Source: Isochrysis galbana
Taxonomy: Eukaryota > Haptophyta > Isochrysidales > Isochrysidaceae
Length of the DNA: 64,000 nt
Reading direction: 5' to 3'
NCBI GenBank assembly: GCA_018136815.1
Contig: CM030940.1
Location: forward strand, 2,773,915 to 2,837,914
The notes beneath the pieces are model-generated. The model made no database searches. It was not told the origin of the DNA and saw only the letters and a program-made list of their open reading frames with translations. Shown here in pieces: positions 40,940-51,539 of this stretch. Position 1 is the stretch's first letter. Every line of letters begins with the position of its first letter. The translations under genes were made by a program, and so were the position numbers.

Positions 40940-43446
40940 ATGGCCGAGCCCATGCGCTCCGAGTCGTCGAGCGCGCAGGGCAGCAGCTCTCGCAGCTCGA
41001 CGCCATGGTGGCGGCGCCGTCAGTTCCAGTTCCAGCGCAAGAACAGCTCGAACCTCACTAAGCACTTCACGCTCTCCTCATCGGCCAACCGCTTAGGCTT
41101 TTCGCACTCGCGCAGCCGCTTCCTCCCGCGCTTCAACTCAACGCACTGGTGGCTGGGCTCCGAGGGCAGCGACCTTGAGGTATTCGCGCAGCAAGCGCTC
41201 CTACGCGCTCGTAGCGCCGCCTCCGCCCTACGATGGCGAGTCTCCGGTCCGCCACTACTGCTTGGACTGCTCATGCTCTCCATCGTGGCGAGCGCGTACT
41301 TTGTGCAGATAGGCGGTGGCACATTCATTGTCCGCCGTTCGACGTACGGCATATTCATGTTCGCCGGCGTGATCTGTCTGGGTTTGACCGTGCTGCCTAC
41401 AGATGAGAAGTTGATTCGTGCACTCGCCGTGCTTGCGTGCCCTGCATTCATCGTTATCTCAGTCTTGAATCTGCAAGTGGCAATCGCAAACACGCGAAAG
41501 CCAGACAAGGCGTCATGTGGCATTTCGAAAGTTCCGCAGATCTGCTCACTTGACTGGCTCGTCGCCGCCCTTACGTATGCTTTGTGTGCGCTGGCGTTGC
41601 TGCCCGTTATCAAGCCGACTACTCGAATCTGTGGCCGTCGAAGCACTGCTTCATCAATACGCATCCAATCCTTCTTCAAGATGACACCACGGGCAGCCCT
41701 TGCACGCCTTTGGACGGTGGCACGCGCCATGTGCATCGCCATCGGCATCCTCAACTTATATCACTGCACATTACACGCCACAATCGAGGCTGAGTATGTC
41801 CGTGGCTGCTCGGTGGTAGCCTCGAGCCGCACTTGCAATGTGGCGGATGCCGGTGCATTCGCACAAGACATGGTCGCATCTCTCGTCATACTTTTGTGTG
41901 GCTTATTGCCAACTCATGGCGTGAGGCTTCGAATCCACTCTTACCTGGCCTCGCGTCTTCGTGAGGGCGAGGCGAGGCAGGCGGCAATTGTCGCTCACTT
42001 GGTTGGCCAGCATGGCTCTCGCCACGCCTTCAAATCAGGGGTGGCTAGCTTCCGAGGGTTGCCATTCTCGGCAATTTCAGCAGACGATCTAACCACCTCA
42101 AGGGATACAGGATTGTTCAATCGCACGGTAAAATGCAAGTTGGGTGGCGTCGACGCCTTTATCTCTCACTCATGGCAGGATTCGGGCGAGTCAAAGTGGG
42201 CGCTACTGACACGCTGGGCAGAAAGGTTTGAACTTGTCCACGGGCGAGAGCCCATCGTGTGGCTGGATAAGGGATGCATCGACCAACAGGTGCGTGCTGC
42301 TTCCGCTAGACGCGACATGACCATAGAGACAGCTGCGCATTGCCGATGATTCCCACTTCGCTTCTGCACGTCATCGCTACTCCTCGCATCATCAGGCCAT
42401 TGACGAGTCCCTCATGAACCTACCTGTGTACTTGGCTGGATGTCGTGAGCTGTTGGTCCTCGCGGGCCCTACATACCACTCACGCCTGTGGTGCGTGATG
42501 GAGATGCTCGTCTTTCTGAGAATGGGCGGGCTCACCTCTCGGATCACGGTGCTCCCAGTCCCCGGTCGGTCTGACGGCAAATCGCCCGATGACTTCAGCG
42601 ATTTGGTAAGAGCCTACCCACAAAGACCTCTCACATAGCTGAGTAGCCATCTTGAAGTGGCATTGGTCTTGGCTCCATCGATTTGACCCTCCTCTACCCT
42701 TGTGCCCTTTCTGATAGCTACTACGAACGACACAGGCCTTCTCTAACTTTGATGCGCGAAATGCGTCTTGCTTCCACGCTGAGGACAAATCACGCCTCCT
42801 TGGCGTCATGGAAGCTGCTGGTCTTGGAGGTCTAGCAGCATTCAACCTCTTAGTGCGCAAGGCCTTCACCGAGGCTGTGAACCGTCTCGAGGTGTGCGAG
42901 CCTCCTTGATATAGCTTAAAATTGGACCAGCCCAATGCCGCATTGTTGTCTCAGCTCTAAAATTCAACTGACCCCATGCCTCAACAGCTCAATGAAGCCG
43001 TCCGTGAAATACTTTGGAGTGCTGCTATTTCCGTTAGGGGCTCTCGATCGAGTGCCTCGGCGCGACATGCACACAGCGTGAGGGCGAGCCAGCCACGAGT
43101 GACGACGCCCATTCATTCTCTCCCACCATCACAGCGTCGATCTAGAGGGCAATCCCTCCACTCTATGCCGGAATCAGAGTCAAATTCACCGGGACAATCA
43201 CCTGTTCACGCGCTTGTCGATTCGCAGCGTCCTTCGTGCGCATGTACAACACCCGCTACCACAAGGCCACGGCATTCATGTGGGGCAACCGGTGGTGGGA
43301 TTCTCAGCCGCTTGTCAATCAGTTTCAGTCGGCAACCAACTGTCGAGGACGACCAGCCTCCACACCATAATGTGTCCGTTGGACCTCATCGCTTCTCCGC
43401 AAGGTCGGGCAACGACGTTGTAGAAGGAGCAACTGAGATGGTGTAG
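40940..43446 (+). CDS. Multi-pass membrane protein with TIR-like domain
   Basis: A 724-residue protein with exons 40940-42289, 42396-42605, 42736-42891 and 42988-43446. All introns are GT-AG (106, 130 and 96 nt) in phase 0. The Ser/Arg-rich N-terminus is followed by about six to seven hydrophobic segments (for example LLLGLLMLSIVASAYFV, LAVLACPAFIVISVLNL). From residue 404 there is a TIR-like fold: DAFISHSWQDSGESKWALL, then PIVWLDKGCIDQQ, LPVYLAGCRELLVLAG and RLWCVMEMLVFLRMGG. A low-complexity Ser/Arg/Pro tail ends it. FISHSW..D and LDKxCIDQ are hallmarks of a TIR-related family common in haptophytes, dinoflagellates and oomycetes. TIR domains act in signalling or as NAD-cleaving enzymes; a catalytic Glu here is not certain. 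The ATG at 40940 follows a (GAGC)n leader. Confidence 0.82.
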
Positions 43447-43455
43447 CTCGGTACT

Positions 43456-43763
43456 TCTACAATGATGAAATTGAGATTTCTTCGTGGCAGGACAAAGAGA
43501 GCTGGTTCGGGCGAGGCGTGAAGACTAGCAACAAAGTCCTGACGGCAGACAACACTTATTGACGGTGCTGTGCGCGACCATTTGGTCGAATCTGCGAATT
43601 GTGCGCGCCACCACCCTGGCGCCGTCGGTGCTTATTGTGGCCGTCTATTTCTCATCGACCAAATGGGAGGGGCTGTCAAAGTCAAAGCCGGCGAATCCAT
43701 GCCAGCGCCCACGTCACTTGCTGCCCTTGCGACCACTCATCCGCTAGCGCCGCGGACATGACG
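43456..43763 (+). CDS. Unrecognised coding fragment
   Basis: Two plus-strand frames look coding: RYFYNDEIEISSWQDKESWF up to a stop at 43560, and IDGAVRDHLVESANCARHH, then GGAVKVKAGESMPAP from about 43558 to 43763. They may be joined by a small intron or a frameshift. They lie between the TIR-like gene and repeats, and no start is evident. No family was identified. Confidence 0.3.
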
Positions 43764-43804
43764 CCGACGACTAGGGGGCTCCTGATCTCTCCAGTCTTCA
43801 AAAT

Positions 43805-44142
43805 AAAATAATTTATGTTATATCCTAGCCAACCCCACTAGCCACTAGCTAATTGCACACAACTTTTCCGTCCCGGATTCCCGCCATGCCTGACGAGCCA
43901 GGTGTCCGAGTGCTACCGGAGGGAGGGGGAACTGCTGCCCTCTCCCCTCGATATTTGTCCTCCCCCCCAGTGCACGCACCGACCCTGCGCACCCCAGCAC
44001 GCCCTCTCCTCGAGGCCACGCTGGGGGGAAAACCCTCTCGTATTGATTGTGTATTGTGCGTAGTCCTCTTTTATTGTGTAAGGTGTGTCGGGATCGCTAT
44101 CGCTATCCTTGTATACGTTATGGGAAGGGCCTCTGCCATAAG
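43805..44142 (-). mobile_element. Family A' tail fragment and flanking repeat
   Basis: 43805-44040 is the inverse of the A' tail at 10380-10612 (GTTATATCCTAGCCAACCCC, then GGCCACGCTGGGGGGAAAAC). 44040-44142 is unrelated unique sequence carrying the left target duplication of the next element. Confidence 0.6.
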
Positions 44143-44897
44143 TTAATTAAACCTTTTAATAGTCTCACCGCACACGCGGCCGTGGACCCTCTACTTTCTA
44201 CTCACGTAGGAAACTTTCTACACCCCCACTTCCCCGGCCCTTCTCCCCCCCGCCATAAGGCGACTCCCCCCGTGCACTACTAGGGGGATAGGGGTGAAGG
44301 GCTTAGATATGGTCCGGTGGCCCGCGCCCCCCCCCGGTGATCATTCCCCCCCTTCCTCCTGTGTCTCTGAGTGGGCGGCGGTCTCAGCCCCGACTTATCC
44401 TGTAAACAGGTGCGGGACTTACCTATTTTTCGGTGAGCGGAGCTCTCGCTCCGCCCACCCCCTTCTCCGCGCTCTCTCTCCCCTCTCCTGCGGCACGCGC
44501 GATGGCGCGCCTGCGGCAGGCCTGCAGCTGCCTGCTGGCGACCCCTGGAGGCTCTTGGAGGCCAGCTCTGGGGGCAGAGGAGGCTGGGACTGGGCCCTGG
44601 TCTCCCCTGCCTCTCCCTCGCTGGCGCTCCTGAGCCTCTGGGGCCCCCAATCTGCACCTGTCTGCCTCTCGACCAGGGGGGGAGGGGGGGTTGGAGCAAT
44701 GGGCTGGCCACGAGGGGCCAGGATGGGCGAATGGGGCGAGCCTGTGGGGAAGGGAGTGGGTCAGTAGGGCAGTGGCCTCCTGGCCAGCCATCAGGCGTGC
44801 CAGGAGGATGGGTGGTTCCTCCCCCATGGCAGGGGAGGAGTGGAGAGAGGGGGGGGCTCGTGCCCCCCCATGGGGCAACCAAGTATAAACTTAGTTG
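44143..44897 (-). mobile_element. Family A element, complete copy with 17-bp target duplication
   Basis: This 755-bp inverse copy is flanked by AGGGCCTCTGCCATAAG at 44126-44142 and 44898-44914. The tail end reads TTAATTAAACCTTTTAATAG (left) and the head end is AAGTATAAACTTAGTTG (right). It keeps the hairpin, the CCTGTAAACAGG / GGACTTACC internal splice-like motif and a G run. It shows that A elements insert whole and duplicate 15-17 bp. Confidence 0.88.
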
Positions 44898-44914
44898 AGG
44901 GCCTCTGCCATAAG

Positions 44915-45215
44915 GCATGTCCATTGGGAGAGTGGCCCTGTGGGCCGGTTCATGCTCTGCTGGAGTCTGCAGACAGCTGCCCCCCATGGGGGGGGCCAGC
45001 ATGGCGCTGCTGTGCGTGGTGTGGCCGGAGCCACGGGCCGTGCGTGGCGCGACGGGGGTCGCACGCACCTGCTCGGCCTCTGATGGCGGGCGCGGCCGAT
45101 TCGACAGCGACTGCTCCATGGGGGCTGGGGGGCCGCCCTCGGCGGGGGGCCCGAAGGAGAGGAGGGGAGCGGCGGCGCGCTCCATGGCAACTGACTATAA
45201 AGTTATTAGTTGCAA
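44915..45215 (+). repeat. Interspersed repeat F, copy 2
   Basis: It resembles 25280-25510 (GCTGTGCGTGGTGTGGCCGG, then GCGGCGGCGCGCTCCATGG). It served as target of the A insertion at 44143-44897. A 301-codon minus frame across 44280-45185 is a composition artefact of the two repeats. Confidence 0.45.
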
Positions 45216-45520
45216 GTAAGGGAACAAGGGTAGCTCGCTGTGATGGGGTGTCGCGTCCCAGAGAGCATGCCTCTGCGTGTGGATGCCCTATGTCCTTGTC
45301 GCACCGTGCCTAGATACGAATGTTCTTAAACTATTCCTCAGGGAAGTGTTGAGCTACAAGATTCAAGTAATTAAAAAAGGTAAAATCGAAAGAAAGGCCA
45401 TATTCGCAGTTTGAGAACATACTCATTGAGGGTTAACGCCAAAAGGGAGATTGAATGCAGAACACCGACACCTGAGTGCAGCAACATGCGCGCAATTGGC
45501 TGGTGCGCTTCCTCTCAGCT
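45216..45520. other. Intergenic stretch, no gene seen
   Basis: This is the 3' flank of the J-domain gene. Nothing else is recognised. Confidence 0.4.
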
Positions 45521-46390
45521 TCACCCGCGTCCCTCCGACTGCAAGTGCCGCACAATGGTCTCGTATGCATGGCGGAGATGTTTGAACTTTTCCTCATCTG
45601 CGGTTTGACCTCCCGTGTCCGGATGACATTTCTTCGCTTCCTTGTGGTAAGCTGCCTTGACGTCCTGTAAATGTAGGTCTTTCTCGCTCCCAAGATGGAG
45701 CGTATTCAACGCCCAGCGCAAACTGACCACATCCGTAGTCGGCCCTTGGCCCTGCGCTCCACCCTTTTGTTTGGTTTGTCCATTGTGCGCATCCTGCCGT
45801 GCTCTCCCTCTCGTGCTTGCACGCTCCTTGGCCTTTGCGCGCCCATCACCTGCCCAGGTCTCCGCGGCCTGTTGCGCGGCGCGGAACTCAGCACGACCCG
45901 TACCGAAAGCCTCGCGGCCTGCGCTGTTGCTGAGGCTGCGGAAGCGGAAGGCGAGCATGGCGTACGAGAAGGCCATTGCAACGATTCCCATCCCAAACAT
46001 CATGCTCACCCGCTGGCTGGGCGGCTCGGTAGATGGTTTGGCCGAGCCGAAGTGCTCCTGCGCCGGCTGCCCTAGCATGCGCTCTTTGCGCCGCTCGCGC
46101 GCATCCTGGATCTCCTTAAGGGTGGGCATTTCCTCTGGGTCCGACCGGCCGCCCACCGGAGAGGCAGCGTCCGTCGGTCTGTCGGCCTGCCTCAAGATGG
46201 ATTCAGAGATGCTTTTTTTGGTCTGATACGAAAAAGAAAGTGCTGAGCTCCACTTCCATTCGTCGTCGGTCGGTGTGGGTGTGGTCGGTCTTTTCTTCTC
46301 CTCGGTGCGGTAGCGGCGCACAAGCTGGAGCTGGAGCGCTGGAGCGCGTGCTCTAAACAGCGCGACCACGGGGACGGGCTCTCGCGCCAT
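45521..46390 (-). CDS. J-domain (DnaJ-like) co-chaperone with membrane segment
   Basis: Single-exon frame, 289 residues from ATG 46390. The N-terminus (VPVVALFRARAPALQLQLVR) is Arg-rich and amphipathic like a mitochondrial or organelle presequence. A hydrophobic helix sits in the middle (MMFGMGIVAMAFSYAML). An Ala/Arg/Lys-rich hinge follows. The C-terminal J domain reads DVKAAYHKEAKKCHPDTGG, then KFKHLRHAYETIV, with the HPD tripeptide needed to stimulate Hsp70 ATPase. Membrane-anchored proteins with a C-terminal J domain include mitochondrial import motor subunits (Pam18 type) and ER/mitochondrial DNAJC proteins; the exact subfamily is not assigned. An in-frame GTG extension to 46435 is not needed. 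Confidence 0.8.
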   Translation of the reverse strand: MAREPVPVVALFRARAPALQLQLVRRYRTEEKKRPTTPTPTDDEWKWSSALSFSYQTKKSISESILRQADRPTDAASPVGGRSDPEEMPTLKEIQDARERRKERMLGQPAQEHFGSAKPSTEPPSQRVSMMFGMGIVAMAFSYAMLAFRFRSLSNSAGREAFGTGRAEFRAAQQAAETWAGDGRAKAKERASTRGRARQDAHNGQTKQKGGAQGQGPTTDVVSLRWALNTLHLGSEKDLHLQDVKAAYHKEAKKCHPDTGGQTADEEKFKHLRHAYETIVRHLQSEGRG

Positions 46391-46960
46391 CGCCGCGCGC
46401 ACGATCAAGGCGAAGATGGCGATGTCGATGGCCACTTCAGTCGCGATGGCGCCGGGATCGGTTGGTGTTGGTGGTCACGGTGCGAGGGGGCCGGCCAGTA
46501 CCACAACGCTCCGAGGAGCACCACCACGAGCGTGGCGTGTTGGATGCCATCCATTGGCCATTGAGGAGTTGCTCGCTATTGCTACTGCTCGCTAGCTTGG
46601 GGTTGACGTAAGTTTTGTAAATTTTTTTGTCAAATTTCGGTGGTCAATCGAAATCGAAATTTTTGACCAAAATTTGGGGCCTTTCACTTGGAAAGAAACC
46701 AAACTTGGGGGGCCGCGCGGAGATTGGAAGATGCGACACGCGAGGAGAGAGAGAGGCGCAGCAGGGCGCCGGCTCACGCCTAAGGATGTGAACAGGGAAC
46801 AGGGGGGACTCGGGACTAACTTGTTTGAAGTCGGTAGGGCAAAAATGCTATCTTGGTTGATAGTGGTAGTGGCACAGCCCTATCTTGGTTGATAGTGGTA
46901 GTGCCCATGGGGGGGGTGTTACCAGGGTACCAGTAGGTACCGGGGTACCAACGTCCGGAT

Positions 46961-47192
46961 GTGCTTGCCTGGTGGAAGGCCCGCGACCACAACAAGCCCG
47001 CAGACCGCACCCGCCCACGCGGCCTTCCAACTCTGTGCAAGATGGCGCGCCAATATCTCGGTCGGCCAGCGTCGTCGGCAGGCGTGGAGCGCATGTTCAG
47101 CAAGGCAGGCAAACTACACGACGACCTTAAGTAAGGCGAAGCAGAACGACGAGACGTTGGAGCATGCATTGCTCGCAGCTGCCAACGCTCCC
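46961..47192 (+). pseudogene. Decayed hAT transposase C-terminus
   Basis: The plus frame reads LAWWKARDHNKPADR, KMARQYLGRPASSAGVERM and FSKAGKLHDDLK, then an in-frame TAA, and resumes in another frame with KQNDETLEHALLAAAN. This is the classical hAT dimerisation domain (PASSA.VERxFSKAG). The internal stop and frameshift show it is dead. It is not closely similar to the transposase at 29494-31239. Confidence 0.8.
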
Positions 47193-47199
47193 TGATCGC

Positions 47200-48450
47200 T
47201 GCGCGCGCGTGTGGGTAGCTTCATAGCTTCCTTGTGTGGATTGTAGTGCGTGCGTGCGGGCACGGTGCATGCCTTCTCCGTGCGTGCGTGGTGCCTGTTG
47301 TCGCGGAGCGAGAAGCGTGGGGGTGGGGGTCAAGGTTGAAGGTTGAAGAAGGTTGTGGAGGCGTCTGTGGTGTGCGCTACCTACATCTAAAGCAATCACT
47401 TCAACAAGAATGTATGTCATGTATGTGTATAATAGGTATATGTGTATTGGCAGGAGGAGGCGAGCGTAGCGAGCCGCGGCGTGGGCGCGGTCCGGGCGGC
47501 ACCGCCCTATTAGCCACGTCGTAGGTGTAGGTACCTGTTGTATTCCTGCCCATCGGAAGGCTGTAGGCATGAATATTCGTGTAAGGTACGCGCTCACAAT
47601 TACAATTGAACAGTTCCCCGTGTTGCCACTGACGCACAAGACACACAGATTCGGATTCCCCACGGTCTCAAGTCCAGGTTTGCAGATTTTGGTCTCGAAA
47701 TTTGCGATTCGAATTTTGTTTTTGCTGTTACTATAATTGTTGGCTCGTTTAAGGTAATAAACCGGCATGACTTCGACTTCTCGTTCTGGAGTCGCTCTGC
47801 GAGACTCTCTCTCTCTCTCTCTCTCCGTCCGCCTCTCCTCGGCCGACGGCAGGAAGATTCGTCCAAAACATTCTCCGGTCCGGTCCGGTCCCAAGATATC
47901 TCGTGGGGGGGTGAGGGAAAGGACGCGATCTCGCTCCGAGATCGGCCTCGCGCCCTCCCACGCTGCCCCGCCGTGCCCTCGGTCCCTCGCCCCCCCCCGC
48001 GGCAGGTTCTTTCCCTCGGCGTGCCGTCCGTCGCCTCCGGCCGTTATATTAATCCCCCCCCCCCCCGCGCGAGGTTCTCTTCTCCCCCGCGCGCGGTTCG
48101 TTTCTCGTTTCCTCCGGCCGTCGTTGTTCTCCCCCCCTCGCTTCGATTCCTCTCGCGGTTCCTTCGATGATTGCCTCCATCTCGTCCGTTCTTCTTCGCG
48201 ATCGCGATCCTCGCGGAGGGGGCACCGACGTTTAATGTTAGTTTCTTCGCGGTTTCGATGAAAGAAAGGAAGAACGAATGTTATGCGCTCTCTTTCTTTC
48301 CGTATATCTTCGCGCATGACGAGCGATCGCGACTTCAGCCTTCGCCGCGCGGGGAGGGGTTTGTTTATCGTATGATTCCGGAGTGTTTACGTTAGTTTTC
48401 TGAGCCCAAGGACTTTGGTTTTTGGTTTCTTGGGAGTGATTTTGTAGCAA
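47200..48450. other. Low-complexity stretch, no convincing gene
   Basis: It has GTGCGTGCG-type repeats (47245-47290), a (CT)n patch (47805-47825) and C runs (48050-48065). A 396-codon minus frame here is Arg/Glu-rich and driven by composition. Confidence 0.4.
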
Positions 48451-48454
48451 CTTC

Positions 48455-48775
48455 GTCGAGTCCCATCGTGTTCCCAAGCGAGTCCCCCCGAGTTCCCGAG
48501 TCTATACCCCGAGTCAACGAGTCAATACAAGTCAAGCACGCGCCTGAGCCACCCCCAGTCGCCTGCCACCACCTCCCACAAGCCTCCTTCCGCACTTCCG
48601 CGCCCGCCGTGCTCCGTGCGTGCGTCATGCGCTGTGCGTCGATCACCATGCCCGTAGTCACCCCCGAGGAAAGCTCTATGAGCTCCCCACAAGAACCGCG
48701 TTCCGCGCTAGCTGCCGGCGCGCCCTCGCAGGCCATCTCCAAGAGTGAGATGAGCCTTGCAGCCTTGCTCTGACC
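48455..48775 (-). repeat. Repeats D and F, inverse copies
   Basis: 48455-48610 is the complement of 3330-3500 (CCCCGAGTCAACGAGTCAAT). 48640-48775 is the complement of 24950-25060 (AACCGCGTTCCGCGCTA region). Confidence 0.55.
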
Positions 48776-49200
48776 TTGGTAGGTTGGTAGCAGCCTTGGT
48801 AGCCATATTTGCTACCTAGGTAGATAGTGGTAGTGGCTGAGCTCTACCTAGGTAGATAGTGGTGGGCCTTGGGCCTTTTGGAGGGGTGGTATCTTGGTAT
48901 ATTGGTACCAGGCTACCTAGTTCACACCCTTACTTACTCACGCCCCCGCCTCGTCCCCCAGCTCACGACCCATAACATCTTTCCTCCCTAGCCTGAAGGT
49001 TTGGCACGACGTGGTCCACGACGCAGTCGTCGTCGAAGGTGCGAGGGAGAGTGTTATAGGGTTATAATAGGACAAAATATTCGAAAGCGTCAAAATTTTG
49101 ATCAAAATTTAGGTGCCCAACCCCAACCCTCAAATTTTGACAACAAAATTTGGGCCCTTACCCTTACAAAACAAAACTTACGTCAAAGCCAATCGCTAGC

Positions 49201-49853
49201 TCTAGCTCCCCTACCTCGTTTTTTTGGGTTGGGAACGGGAACGGGACGGGGGCGGGCGGCGGGCGGGGAGGTTGGGGTTGGGACGAGAGCGAGAGGGAGA
49301 GGCTGCAACGCTCAACGCTGCGGCATCCGGCATCCGGCATCCGGATCCGGTTCAGGTTCGGTTGCTCTTTTTGACCGATAATCGCCGATACCGATACTCC
49401 CATGAACAGGGTGTGACTTCTACCCCCCACCCCCCCGAAACGAGGGGTGGAGAGCCCCCCCCCCCGCTCCTGCCCCCCCCCCCCCCCGAACAGGATATGA
49501 ATAACTTCTAGTGGACAGCACCCTCCCCCTCGCCCCCTCGCCCATCGCCCAGCCTTTCCCCCCCTCCCCCTCCCACCCTTAGTACTTAGTAGGTCGCGTT
49601 CCGTCGGATATGGGACGGGCTCGATACTTTATTAGCCGAGCTCCAATAAAAAAAAGAAACCTTTCAGAGAACGTCCGGAGGAGCGAGCGAGCGAGCGAGC
49701 GGGGTCGTCTGTCCGTCATTTAGAAAAATTATCAAACAAGAGACGAGGTGTTATTTATACATAAGAAATGTGCGTCGTCCCGATCGAAGGGGAGTGGGGG
49801 CGGCGCTCAAATCCTCGGTCGGCGGAGGTGCGGGCGAGTCCGATCGCGCGCTC
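49201..49853. other. Upstream region of the coiled-coil gene
   Basis: It has C runs at 49454-49462 and 49471-49486 and the CGCGTTCCGTCGGATATGGG motif at 49594. The (GAGC)n run at 49682 and an AT-rich patch at 49715-49765 could hold the promoter. Confidence 0.4.
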
Positions 49854-50981
49854 ATGGTGGCAATTGGGCGTGCCGACGTGCTGGCCGCAAAGGCGGCGGC
49901 CAGAGCGACGCTTGGCAACCCCCCCTCACGCCCGCGACCCAGCGAGTCGCTGCCCAGAGCGCTACAGGGCTGCATGAGGGAGTTGCTCGATGTGAATGAC
50001 CGGTATCACGCTCTGCTTGACGAGCACGCGCGGCAGGGGCAGGAGCTCGAGAGGAGCCGGAGCGAGTGCGAGAGGCTCGAGGTCGCGGTCGCTAATGCAC
50101 AAGCCAGACTCACAGGCATCGATACAGAGCAGGCCTCTATGGCGGCAGCACTGAAAGAGACCCGTGCGGCCCTTGCGCTGCAGGAGGACCGTGCTAGAGC
50201 CGCTGAGGACTGCAACGCTGAGCTTCACCGACAGGCGCAAGATGCCACTCAGCGTGTTCTCCAGCTTCAGCTCGAGCTGAAGGGAGCGGAACAACGCGCG
50301 ACAGAAGCGGAGCGTCTGGCTGCGGTCCAATATGAGCGGGGACGTGCTGATGCAAGGGCGGTGCTCCAAAAGCAGCAGAGCAGCACCCTGCAAAAGGTGC
50401 AGTATGACGCCCAGCAGGCGACACAACGAGCTTTCGAGGTAGGTCGAGCCCAGCGTGCAGCTGAAGATGCTGCTGCACTCCTGCGCGAGCAGGCACAGCG
50501 TCGACTGCTGCTGCACCGAGCAGAGGAGTCAAGACTACAACAACAAGAGCTTCAAAGGCAGCTTGAGAGACAGCAAGCCATCAGTGCAGCGGCAGAAAAA
50601 TCCAAGGACGCGCTCTTCAGTCGGCTTCGAGGAGTTCGCAACCAAAAATCACAGCTTGCGGACGTTTTACGAGCCACACAGATGGCGCACGCTCAAGACC
50701 TCGAGCACTTTCAGGATATGGAGGCTGCCCTCGAGGTCGCATGTTTTGAACATGCTGCTTTGGCATCATACAATCGCGGATTGTTGATGGCAAGCCACCA
50801 AGAAGGACCCGACCCTCAATGTACATCAGATACTTATCTGTCTCAACAGCTCGCATCACCACCCCGCAGGCCCAGCTCAGGTTCAGCGCTCGTGGGTAGG
50901 GAGAGCCCTCCGGATGCAATGCGCATTTGTGCCCCACGTCCTGCCTCAATGGACTCTAGAAATCAAACAAATAACCCATAA
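49854..50981 (+). CDS. Coiled-coil protein
   Basis: Single-exon frame, 375 residues from ATG 49854. Most of residues 40-300 is a Gln/Glu/Arg/Ala-rich heptad pattern (ERSRSECERLEVAVANAQAR, QRATEAERLAAVQYERGRAD, RLQQQELQRQLERQQ), predicting a long coiled coil. The C-terminal 60 residues are Ser/Pro-rich and disordered. No enzymatic domain is present. Such proteins are often centrosomal, flagellar or scaffold components, but the sequence does not decide. The frame is open upstream to 49770 without an ATG. Confidence 0.7.
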   Translation: MVAIGRADVLAAKAAARATLGNPPSRPRPSESLPRALQGCMRELLDVNDRYHALLDEHARQGQELERSRSECERLEVAVANAQARLTGIDTEQASMAAALKETRAALALQEDRARAAEDCNAELHRQAQDATQRVLQLQLELKGAEQRATEAERLAAVQYERGRADARAVLQKQQSSTLQKVQYDAQQATQRAFEVGRAQRAAEDAAALLREQAQRRLLLHRAEESRLQQQELQRQLERQQAISAAAEKSKDALFSRLRGVRNQKSQLADVLRATQMAHAQDLEHFQDMEAALEVACFEHAALASYNRGLLMASHQEGPDPQCTSDTYLSQQLASPPRRPSSGSALVGRESPPDAMRICAPRPASMDSRNQTNNP

Positions 50982-51179
50982 ATCGCGCCTTGCACAACAC
51001 GGTTGCTAGAACTGTTGGTTTGTCTCAATTGACAATTGATGGTTTACTGAATGGCACGGACCCACAGTCCACGTAGAGTGCGTGTGGGGAGTGCATTTGT
51101 GATCCTAATATGGCACCCTTCCGATAACGCGACTACGACGAGAGCATGACGATGTGCACATACATTTTCACAGAAAAAA

Positions 51180-51300
51180 ACATCGAAAGATTCAGGACTA
51201 ACACCTCCTACGGACTGGGCACGGTCTACCCTGCTACCGACATCGCCCTTATCTCCCTTTCCTCAACCTTTTTCGTCTGCTTTCGCCTTCCCCCCGTGCC
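51180..51300 (-). repeat. LINE-type 3' end fragment, copy 3
   Basis: On plus it starts AAAGATTCAGGACTA and continues CGACATCGCCCTTATCTCCC, matching the start of 57757-57850. An A run (T on the element strand) flanks it. Confidence 0.45.
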
Positions 51301-51305
51301 ACGTT

Positions 51306-51412
51306 AACTCGCTCGAGAAAGTCCGCTCGTTTCTGGGACTGTGCTCGTACTACCACCGACTCACGAACACCCCAGAATCATTCACCCAAACCAAGCAAAA
51401 CAGCAAGCAACC
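51306..51412 (+). pseudogene. Ty3/gypsy reverse-transcriptase scrap
   Basis: The plus frame reads LEKVRSFLGLCSYYHRLT, the highly conserved end of the RT domain of Ty3/gypsy (Metaviridae) polyproteins. Nothing else of the element is present: it is cut at left by a LINE end and at right by a GA microsatellite. Confidence 0.75.
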
Positions 51413-51447
51413 GAGACCCCAAATCCCCGATAACCCAAACACGTCAC

Positions 51448-51454
<7 letters not shown>

Positions 51455-51517
<63 letters not shown>
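51455..51517. repeat. (GA)n microsatellite
   Basis: About 60 bases of GA on the plus strand. Confidence 0.97.
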
Positions 51518-51518
<1 letters not shown>

Positions 51519-51539
51519 GAGAGAGCCACACCCCAGGCA

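Larger units (their letters stand above)
46597..49200. mobile_element. Block bounded by diverged inverted repeats, containing a hAT relic
   Basis: The left edge (GACGTAAGTTTTGTAAATTT, then CAAATTTCGG) and the right edge near 49090-49200 (complement of CAAAACAAAACTTACGTC) are inverted copies of about 60-100 bp. Just inside lie related direct blocks at 46846-46905 and 48810-48870 (CTATCTTGGTTGATAGTGG / CTACCTAGGTAGATAGTGG). The decayed hAT end at 46961-47192 and repeats D/F (48455-48775) lie within. It may be an old, large DNA transposon or a composite. Confidence 0.35.

Noticed and set aside
44280..45185. 301-codon minus-strand ORF
   Set aside because: Crosses the boundary of a family A insertion into repeat F, so it cannot be an evolved protein.
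47127..48317. 396-codon minus-strand ORF
   Set aside because: Arg/Glu/Gly-rich, spans microsatellite, C runs and a hAT relic, with no domain; open by composition.
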